A stretch of DNA of 64,000 nt from JAWWOW01 sp033851265 (GTDB lineage: Bacteria > Actinomycetota > Actinomycetes > JAWWOW01). The position numbers and the translations under genes were made by a program. The stretch lies in the NCBI GenBank assembly GCA_033851265.1, contig JAWWOW010000006.1:521476-585475 (forward strand), read 5' to 3'. This document shows positions 58,812 through 64,000 of this stretch, piece by piece. Below the pieces are notes generated by a model. The model was not told the DNA's origin. It searched no databases and saw only the letters and a list, made by a program, of their open reading frames with translations. The stretch's first letter is position 1. Each line of letters begins with the position of its first letter.

Positions 58812-60370
58812 TGCGACTGCTGCGTCATCCCGCGTTGGTCACCGCGTGCTTCTTGGCCGCGACATCGTTGCCCGGTCACGCCGCCGCCTCATCCGCGTCC
58901 GTCGGCTACGACTCCGTGCACGACCAGGAGATCTGGGCGGCCGCTGATGCCGGAATGCTGGTGACTCCACTCGGCTTTCGGTTCAACGATGTCCTGCCAG
59001 CAGCAAGCTTCGTGTTCGACGGCACCGCAGATCTCGACGGTGATGGACTCGGCGACGTCATCGAACGTCGCGGCGAGCAGGGTGCGACTGCGGTCACGAC
59101 CATCGGGGTTCGTCGGGGTTACGACGGCCACAACTACTGGTCAATGCAGACACCAGCCGACCAGTTCATCGGCGTAGCACCGATGCGGTTCGGGACTCCG
59201 GCCCGCCGCGGGCTCGTGGTGGCGACGATGTCGCGGCCCACGACGACTCCGACGACGACCATCACGATGCACATCACGGCGTACGACGGCCCCACCGGAG
59301 CGCTGGTCTGGCAATGGTCGAGCAAGGCCATCGCAAATCAAGCGAACTGGCCGTATGTCCGGGGTCTCCTCGCGGGACCAGCGGGTGCGGCATCGAACGT
59401 GCTCGTGGCTGCCGGCGGAAACCTGATCCTGATCGATGGTGCGAACGGGCGGCCGCACGTGCTCACGTCGTCGGCTGCTGTCGGCTCAGACATCACGGCG
59501 GTCGACGACCTGGATGGTGATCGTTACAACGACGTCGTCTCCTTGTCTCCTAGTGGTCTCGCAGCCTGGAGTAGCTCGACCGGCCGACTCCTTTGGCGCC
59601 GCAGCGATCTCGGGGTGCACAGCTTTGACGTCGTCCCTGACGTCAGTGGAGACGGGCGGCGCGACCTCCTGTTCCACTCCGGGTCGGTGCTTGCTCTGAA
59701 TGCTGCAACGGGCGCGACCCAGTGGCAGGCCAACGTGTCGACCGAGTTCGACCACCTCGGCGACGCCAACGGCGATCACCGCGAGGACTTCGTCTTTGCG
59801 CAGCAATACCAGACGGAGACGTCAACGAATGTTCGCTTCACCGCGTTGTCTGGACGCGACGCATCAGTGCTGTGGCGGCGGACGATAAGCACGCCAGGTC
59901 AGCCACCGGAAAACAGCGGCGCGATCTACTGGAGCCTGCCGACTCGTTGTGATGTTGACGCGGACGGTGCCCTCGACATCCCCACCGCGACGTACATGCC
60001 GGACGCCGCCGGGAAGTACCACCTCTACATGGTCAATGGGCGTGATGGCACGTTGCACGATGGCACCGTCGACCTGGGGAGCGGCGTCACTGACTGCCTC
60101 GGCCTCAGCGTTGACGGCAACGGCGACGACTACGCCACTGACCATCCGCAGGGGGCCGAGGGAGCGCTTGCCGTGATCGACGGTCGCACCCGCAAGACCA
60201 TCTGGACCACCCCCACCCCCGTGCACGGGTCCGCGTGGCCGCTTGCGGCGCAGTTGACGGCAGACAACCGCGCGGACGTCCTGGTCTCCGTCTACTCATC
60301 CAATCCCCAGGTGGATGAGATCCGCGTTGTCGACGGTGCGACCGGCAAGGTCCGCTGGACGTATCAGTAG
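58811..60370 (+). CDS. Secreted FG-GAP/VCBS repeat protein, paralogue 3
   Basis: 519 residues. Signal-type N-terminus (LLRHPALVTACFLAATSLPG). Five acidic calcium-type motifs: DGTADLDGDGLGDVIER, DDLDGDRYNDVVSL, PDVSGDGRRDLLF, GDANGDHREDFVFA and DVDADGALDIPT. Ends VVDGATGKVRWTYQ. One-base overlap with paralogue 2 (TGATG). Function unknown; likely extracellular matrix, adhesion or ligand-binding propeller. Codon use and arrangement suggest tandem duplication after the gpgS gene was in place or inserted between. Confidence 0.85.
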   Translation: MRLLRHPALVTACFLAATSLPGHAAASSASVGYDSVHDQEIWAAADAGMLVTPLGFRFNDVLPAASFVFDGTADLDGDGLGDVIERRGEQGATAVTTIGVRRGYDGHNYWSMQTPADQFIGVAPMRFGTPARRGLVVATMSRPTTTPTTTITMHITAYDGPTGALVWQWSSKAIANQANWPYVRGLLAGPAGAASNVLVAAGGNLILIDGANGRPHVLTSSAAVGSDITAVDDLDGDRYNDVVSLSPSGLAAWSSSTGRLLWRRSDLGVHSFDVVPDVSGDGRRDLLFHSGSVLALNAATGATQWQANVSTEFDHLGDANGDHREDFVFAQQYQTETSTNVRFTALSGRDASVLWRRTISTPGQPPENSGAIYWSLPTRCDVDADGALDIPTATYMPDAAGKYHLYMVNGRDGTLHDGTVDLGSGVTDCLGLSVDGNGDDYATDHPQGAEGALAVIDGRTRKTIWTTPTPVHGSAWPLAAQLTADNRADVLVSVYSSNPQVDEIRVVDGATGKVRWTYQ

Positions 60371-60444
60371 GCCGCGAGGCTCGAATCGGATTTCCGACGG
60401 CGCCGCAACGTGTGCGAGAATCAGCAAGCACAACAACAACTGCA

Positions 60445-60576
60445 CAGCTCATCCAGAGGGGCAGAGGGAAACGGCCCGGTGAAGCCCCGCCAACCCACTC
60501 CGGCATCTCATTGACGAGGTCCGCCGGAGCCACGGTGGCAAATCCGTCCCGCCAGCCAGGCGGGGAAGATGAGGAG
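60445..60576 (+). promoter_or_regulatory. SAM riboswitch (S-box class)
   Basis: Hallmarks of the S-box aptamer core: AGAGGGGCAGAGGGAAACGG, then GGCCCGGTGAAGCCCCGCCA followed by ACC, and CGGTGGCAAATCCGTCCC, in the normal order. A P1 stem is formed by CTCATC (60448-60453) and GATGAG (60568-60573). The P1 3' strand abuts the GAGGAGAG ribosome binding site of the thrC-like gene, so control is probably translational, with high SAM reducing expression. Core matches were judged by eye; class (I versus IV) is not resolved. Confidence 0.88.
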
Positions 60577-60585
60577 AGAGGCCTC

Positions 60586-61860
60586 GTGACTGCTGCAACG
60601 CTAACCACCTTTGGATCGGCCACCTTTGGACCGGCCAACGGCCTGGTCTGCCGCGAGTGCGGTGCGACGTACGAGATCGGCGCCCTGCACGCGTGCGCTG
60701 AATGCTTCGGCCCGCTCGAGATCTCCTACGACGAGGACGCGCTGCGCACGGTCACGCGCGAGTCGATCGCCGCCGGACCCAACAACCTCTGGCGGTACGC
60801 CGGTCTGCTGCCTGTGCCACCCGACGCGGCAGAGCACCCGAACCTCGGTGCCGGCTTCACCCGGCTGCATCAGGCCGACAACCTCGCGCGCGCTCTCGGT
60901 ATGAAGCCCGGCGCGCTGTGGGTCAAGGACGACAGCGGCAACCCGACGCACTCGTTCAAGGACCGCGTCGTGTCCGTTGCTATTGCTGCTGCGCGCCAGC
61001 TCGGCTTCACCACCATCGCGGCCGCGTCAACGGGCAACCTCGCCAATGCCGTCGCTGCCGCCGCTGCCCGCGCCGGCCTCGCGTCGTGTGTGTTCATCCC
61101 GCACGATCTCGAGCAGGCGAAAATCCTGCAGACCGCGGTGTACGCCGGCACGCTGATCGCTGTCGAGGGCACGTACGACGACGTCAACCGGTTGTGCGCC
61201 GAGGTCGCCGGCGAGCTGCCGTGGGCGTTCGTCAACGTCAACGTGCGACCGTTCTACGCCGAGGGCTCGAAGACAATGGGTTACGAGATTGCCGAGCAGC
61301 TCGGGTGGCGGCTCCCGGAGCAGGTTGTCGTACCGATCGCATCCGGCTCGTTGCTGACGAAGGTTGACAAGGCGTGGCGTGAGTTGTCGAAGCTGGGCCT
61401 GGTCGAAGGCACGCCGTACAAGGTCTTCGGTGCGCAGGCGACGGGCTGCTCACCGGTCGCCGCGGCGTACAAGGCCGGTCATGACGTCGTACAACCCGTG
61501 AAGCCGTCGACAATCGCGCGGTCACTGGCGATTGGTAACCCGGCCGACGGTCCCTACGCACTCGACTCGGTGCGGCGCACCGGCGGATCGATCGACGACG
61601 TCAGCGACGACGAGATCGTCGAGGGCATCACGTTGCTCGCGCGATGCGAGGGCATCTTCGCGGAGACCGCCGGTGGCGTGACCGTTGCGACGGTGCGCCG
61701 GCTGCTCGCTGCGGGTGTGCTCGACCCGGAGGCGGAAACCGTCGTGCTCAATACCGGCGACGGCTTGAAGACCCTTGATGCGGTCCAGGACCGGGTCGGT
61801 CCGACGGCGACGATCCGACCGTCGCTCGATGCGTTCCGCGAGGCAGGATTGGGCGCATGA
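60586..61860 (+). CDS. thrC: Threonine-synthase-family PLP enzyme with N-terminal zinc ribbon
   Basis: 424-residue fold-type II PLP enzyme. Residues 20-41 form a zinc ribbon (CRECGATYEIGALHACAECF, Cys 22, 25, 37, 40). The PLP lysine is Lys125 in NPTHSFKDRVVSVA; the phosphate-binding loop is ASTGNLANAVA. GTG start 8-10 bases after GAGGAGAG. A SAM riboswitch controls it and a MoaD/ThiS-like gene overlaps its stop. Standard reading: threonine synthase, O-phosphohomoserine to threonine. The context instead suggests sulfur chemistry on O-phosphohomoserine, making homocysteine or methionine; this is inference. Confidence 0.88.
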   Translation: MTAATLTTFGSATFGPANGLVCRECGATYEIGALHACAECFGPLEISYDEDALRTVTRESIAAGPNNLWRYAGLLPVPPDAAEHPNLGAGFTRLHQADNLARALGMKPGALWVKDDSGNPTHSFKDRVVSVAIAAARQLGFTTIAAASTGNLANAVAAAAARAGLASCVFIPHDLEQAKILQTAVYAGTLIAVEGTYDDVNRLCAEVAGELPWAFVNVNVRPFYAEGSKTMGYEIAEQLGWRLPEQVVVPIASGSLLTKVDKAWRELSKLGLVEGTPYKVFGAQATGCSPVAAAYKAGHDVVQPVKPSTIARSLAIGNPADGPYALDSVRRTGGSIDDVSDDEIVEGITLLARCEGIFAETAGGVTVATVRRLLAAGVLDPEAETVVLNTGDGLKTLDAVQDRVGPTATIRPSLDAFREAGLGA

Positions 61861-62132
61861 GCGTCACCGTGCGGATCCCGACCATCCTGCGTCAGCACAC
61901 CGGCGGTGCGTCCGAGGTGCAGGCCGAGGGCGCGACGTTGTCCGACGTACTCACGGCTGTCGACGCCGCGCATCCCGGCATCGCCAGTCGCGTCCTCGAC
62001 GACAACGGGAAGATCCGCAGGTTCGTCAACGTGTACGTCGGTGATGAAGACGTGCGCTTTGCCACTGGACTCGACACGCCAACGCCGGATGGTGCGCTCG
62101 TGTCGATCATCCCGGCAGTCGCCGGCGGCTAA
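61857..62132 (+). CDS. MoaD/ThiS-family sulfur carrier protein
   Basis: 91-residue ubiquitin-like beta-grasp protein. VTVRIPTILRQHTGGASEVQ, a middle segment KIRRFVNVYVGDEDV, and the terminal VSIIPAVAGG with the diglycine needed for adenylation and thiocarboxylate formation. Related proteins: MoaD, ThiS, CysO. ATG overlaps the thrC-like stop (ATGA), so translation is coupled and the SAM riboswitch controls both. The pairing is like CysM-CysO but with an O-phosphohomoserine-type enzyme. No activating E1-type (MoeB) enzyme is in the window. Confidence 0.92.
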   Translation: MSVTVRIPTILRQHTGGASEVQAEGATLSDVLTAVDAAHPGIASRVLDDNGKIRRFVNVYVGDEDVRFATGLDTPTPDGALVSIIPAVAGG

Positions 62133-62161
62133 CCCCGACCAGCACCGGCGGGAAAAGAGAA

Positions 62162-62193
62162 CGACCCGGGTCCCTTTGGGGGGAGCCGGGTCG
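62162..62193. terminator. Hairpin terminator between convergent genes
   Basis: CGACCCGG (62162-62169) pairs with CCGGGTCG (62186-62193), with further pairing possible inside. It sits 30 bases after the MoaD/ThiS-like stop and 18 bases from the end of the 28-aa gene on the other strand. No T-run follows, which is common in high-GC actinobacteria. Likely a bidirectional terminator. Confidence 0.65.
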
Positions 62194-62210
62194 CGTTATG
62201 AGCGGGTCGG

Positions 62211-62297
62211 TTACTCGAGCATCGAGCGGAGCTTGACCAGCCCCGCCGTGCTCGTCACACCGAGGACCGCGCCGAGTGACAACAGAACGGCAGCCAT
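62211..62297 (-). CDS. 28-residue hydrophobic small protein
   Basis: An open frame of 28 codons plus TAA: MAAVLLSLGAVLGVTSTAG then LVKLRSMLE. The hydrophobic N-terminal two-thirds could insert in a membrane. GGAGG lies seven bases before the ATG, the best ribosome binding site in this region, and a 7-bp hairpin lies just upstream of it. No similar protein known to me. The strong site, clean stop and own terminator support translation. Confidence 0.6.
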   Translation of the reverse strand: MAAVLLSLGAVLGVTSTAGLVKLRSMLE

Positions 62298-62313
62298 CTC
62301 CGTACCTCCAGCG

Positions 62314-62337
62314 CGATAGACGTCGTTTCCTCTATCG
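62314..62337 (-). promoter_or_regulatory. Hairpin upstream of small protein gene
   Basis: CGATAGA (62314-62320) and TCTATCG (62331-62337) are perfect complements across a 10-nt loop, 17 bases upstream of the 28-aa start and just before its GGAGG. It may block or expose that site. Observed directly; role inferred. Confidence 0.4.
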
Positions 62338-62357
62338 GCACGCGTAGACCCTCGCCT

Positions 62358-63179
62358 TTAGCCCTCGTCGTACGGCGTGCGGCCGCCGGCCCACGGATCC
62401 TCGAGCGGTCCGATGTGCTGGATGAAGGCCCGCAGTTCCGCTACGACGTCATCGGGAGCTGCGCCGTCCAGCCGGTGGCCACCGCCAGGGATGACCGCGA
62501 GGCGCTTGTCCGCCGACGACACCCCGGCGACGACTTCTTCGGGCAACCTGATCGGAAAGATCGGGTCGGCGTCGCCGATCACGGCGAGCAGCGGGCAAGT
62601 GATCGCGCCGAGCTGCGGGCGCAGGTCCAGGTCGAGCATGAACGCGTGCGGCGGATAGGCCTCCACGGCGCGACGGCGTACGACGCGCGAGGCCGTCGCA
62701 GCGAGCCGTGCTTCCTCGTCGGCGTCGCGGCCGCGGTCGACCTGGTGCCGTCCTGCCATGAGCGCGTCGAGATCGAAGCCTGGGCCGGACGCCAACAACA
62801 CCAGCCCGGCCGGGTGGTTCGGGTGGCGGATCGCGTACTGCAAGGCAATGAACCCGCCGTACGACGAACCCACGACGATTGGATGCACGATCCCCAGGGC
62901 GACGCAGAGGTCGTGAACGTCGTCGGCGTACCGCTCCAAGGTCCAGGTCGAGGGGTCACCGCCGCCGTCGCTTCGGCCGTTGGCCCGGCGATCGGCGACG
63001 ACCACGCACGCGTCCTCGGTGAGCCGCTGGGCGAGCGGCCGGACGAGCGCGGAGTCGCCGTCCATGCCGCCGTGGAGCAGGACGACGGTCCGGCGCCGGC
63101 TCAGTTGCGGCCCGGCAGCGACGTATTCGGGGGAGAGCACGTCCACGAACAGCCGCAGGCCGTCGACCTCCACGTGCAC
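62358..63179 (-). CDS. Alpha/beta hydrolase
   Basis: 273 residues. VVLLHGGMDGDSALVRPLA is the oxyanion-hole loop region, ADRRANGRSDGGGD the usual alpha/beta hydrolase loop, VVGSSYGGFIALQYAIR the nucleophile elbow GxSxG (Ser in GSSYGG), and IGDADPIFP plus GGGHRLDGAAPDD supply acid and His. GTG start with GGAGG eight bases upstream. Divergent from groEL with a CIRCE promoter between. Substrate unknown; could be an esterase, haloperoxidase-like or lactonase enzyme. Confidence 0.88.
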   Translation of the reverse strand: MHVEVDGLRLFVDVLSPEYVAAGPQLSRRRTVVLLHGGMDGDSALVRPLAQRLTEDACVVVADRRANGRSDGGGDPSTWTLERYADDVHDLCVALGIVHPIVVGSSYGGFIALQYAIRHPNHPAGLVLLASGPGFDLDALMAGRHQVDRGRDADEEARLAATASRVVRRRAVEAYPPHAFMLDLDLRPQLGAITCPLLAVIGDADPIFPIRLPEEVVAGVSSADKRLAVIPGGGHRLDGAAPDDVVAELRAFIQHIGPLEDPWAGGRTPYDEG

Positions 63180-63208
63180 GTCGGATCCTCCTCAGGCGTG
63201 GCCCGCGC

Positions 63209-63235
63209 CTTGCACTCGCCTCTATCGAGTGCTAA
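63209..63235 (+). promoter_or_regulatory. CIRCE operator, copy 1
   Basis: CTTGCACTC - nine bases - GAGTGCTAA, differing from the consensus inverted repeat (TTAGCACTC-N9-GAGTGCTAA) at two bases of the left arm. CIRCE is bound by HrcA, the repressor of class I heat-shock genes. It lies about 145 bases upstream of the groEL start and overlaps the candidate promoter. Confidence 0.88.
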
Positions 63236-63238
63236 AAA
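63210..63238 (+). promoter_or_regulatory. Sigma-A-like promoter of groEL
   Basis: A -35 hexamer TTGCAC at 63210-63215 and -10 TAAAAA at 63233-63238 with a 17-base spacer lie over the CIRCE inverted repeat. Such overlap is the usual way HrcA blocks transcription. Predicted by inspection only. Confidence 0.6.
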
Positions 63239-63242
63239 TGGA

Positions 63243-63269
63243 TTAGCACTCAGACCAGGAGAGTGACAG
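63243..63269 (+). promoter_or_regulatory. Second, imperfect CIRCE operator
   Basis: TTAGCACTC (63243-63251) is a perfect consensus left arm; nine bases later GAGTGACAG (63261-63269) matches only five or six of nine right-arm positions. It lies directly after the first CIRCE, where the transcript start is expected. Could be a weak second HrcA site. Confidence 0.65.
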
Positions 63270-63378
63270 ACCGGTCCGTCGAGGCAGGGTAGCGAGCCCA
63301 GAACCTGCCGTCCGTCGCGGGCGTTGGCCCGGTCCCACTTGTACTCAGCCCACGTAGACGTGGAAGGGACACACACGT

Positions 63379-64000
63379 ATGGCCAAGTTGATCGCTTTTG
63401 ATGAGGAGGCCCGACGCGGACTCGAGCGAGGCATGAACCAGCTCGCCGATGCCGTCAAGGTCACCCTCGGCCCACGAGGCCGCAACGTCGTGTTGGAGAA
63501 GAAGTGGGGCGCTCCCACCATCACCAACGACGGCGTATCGATCGCCAAGGAAATTGAGCTCGAAGACCCGTACGAGAAGATCGGCGCCGAGCTCGTCAAA
63601 GAGGTAGCCAAAAAGACCGACGACGTCGCCGGCGATGGCACCACGACCGCGACCGTCCTCGCCCAGGCACTCGTCCGCGAGGGTCTGCGCAACGTCGCAG
63701 CCGGCGCCAACCCGATGGCGCTCAAGCGCGGCATCGAGACGGCCGTCGAGCGCGTTTCCGAGGAGCTCACCAAGGTCGCCAAGGACGTCGAGACCAAAGA
63801 GCAGATCGCGTCGACCGCTTCCATCTCGGCCGGTGACACCGCTATCGGCGAGATGATCGCCGAGGCGATGGACAAGGTCGGCAAGGAAGGCGTCATCACC
63901 GTCGAGGAGAGCAACACCTTCGGCCTCGAGCTCGAGCTCACCGAGGGCATGCGCTTCGACAAGGGCTACATCTCGCCGTACTTCGTCACCGACCCCGAGC
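63379..64000 (+). CDS. groEL: GroEL chaperonin (partial, runs off window)
   Basis: ATP-dependent 60-kDa chaperonin, N-terminal 207 residues present. Begins MAKLIAFDEEARRGLERGMN, then VTLGPRGRNVVLEKKWGAPT and DVAGDGTTTATVLAQALV, the conserved ATP-binding and hydrolysis region (Asp in GDGTTT). No groES precedes it, as expected for the stand-alone GroEL2 type common in actinobacteria. The ATG is about 145 bases downstream of the CIRCE-overlapped promoter. Open to the window end. Confidence 0.97.
   Translation, partial: MAKLIAFDEEARRGLERGMNQLADAVKVTLGPRGRNVVLEKKWGAPTITNDGVSIAKEIELEDPYEKIGAELVKEVAKKTDDVAGDGTTTATVLAQALVREGLRNVAAGANPMALKRGIETAVERVSEELTKVAKDVETKEQIASTASISAGDTAIGEMIAEAMDKVGKEGVITVEESNTFGLELELTEGMRFDKGYISPYFVTDPE

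Overview
The window is high-GC actinobacterial chromosome. Support comes from frequent GTG/TTG starts, a near-canonical BldC regulator, a glucosyl-3-phosphoglycerate synthase of the mycobacterial GpgS type, a BY-kinase/low-molecular-weight phosphatase pair of the Wzc/Wzb type, an S-box upstream of a thrC-like gene, and a groEL with CIRCE operators. I cannot name the genus. No tRNA, rRNA, CRISPR array, transposase or integrase was seen. Both ends are cut: a glycosyltransferase at the left edge and groEL at the right edge.

Region 1 (1-20.9 kb) is an exopolysaccharide/cell-surface glycan locus. It has five or six glycosyltransferases (GT4 and GT2 types), a Wzx-like flippase, a HAD phosphatase, a SAM methyltransferase, an ATP-grasp enzyme and a membrane O-acyltransferase. 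A sugar-nucleotide block follows: a fused LbH/FdtA-like protein, a DegT aminotransferase, a WecC-type dehydrogenase and a WecB-type epimerase. A Wzz/BY-kinase, an Asp-box protein and an LMW-PTP close the locus. Strand switches and short overlaps (TTGA, GTGA, shared CTAG stops) suggest several transcription units.

Region 2 (20.9-34.8 kb) is mostly envelope and signalling genes. It holds tandem secreted HExxH proteins, an LPxTG-anchored ice-binding-like protein, a PAS-PAS-GGDEF-EAL protein with a recombinase-like DNA-binding tail, a divergent PAS-LuxR regulator, and a pair of paralogous genes of unknown function bracketing these. A secreted sulfatase, an M16-like membrane protein, a STAS protein, a SigJ/SigG-like ECF sigma factor, a zinc-ribbon protein, BldC and an 84-aa protein follow. 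Hairpins and a 45-bp direct repeat fill the gaps between them.

Region 3 (34.9-44.5 kb) is a cluster that looks like an uncharacterised CDP-alcohol/phospho-polyol pathway. It has two CDP-alcohol phosphatidyltransferase-type enzymes (one fused to a degenerate nucleotidyltransferase, one with an altered last catalytic Asp), a glycerol-1-phosphate-dehydrogenase-like enzyme, a LicC-like cytidylyltransferase, a GT2, a DUF5941-like membrane protein, a secreted nuclease/lamin-tail protein, a beta-sandwich protein and a GT4.

Region 4 (44.5-60.4 kb) carries a methyltransferase, an orphan PAS histidine kinase, an AbiEi-like gene bracketed by two 56-bp palindromes, trehalose-6-phosphate synthase, secreted TIM-barrel and beta-propeller proteins, an XRE regulator with a palindrome upstream, a HAD-IIB phosphatase, GpgS, and three FG-GAP repeat secreted proteins.

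Region 5 (60.4-64 kb) has a SAM riboswitch controlling thrC-like plus MoaD/ThiS-like genes, a 28-aa protein with a strong ribosome binding site, an alpha/beta hydrolase, and groEL behind a CIRCE-overlapped promoter. The riboswitch, thrC-like gene and sulfur carrier together suggest a role in methionine or homocysteine formation rather than plain threonine synthesis.
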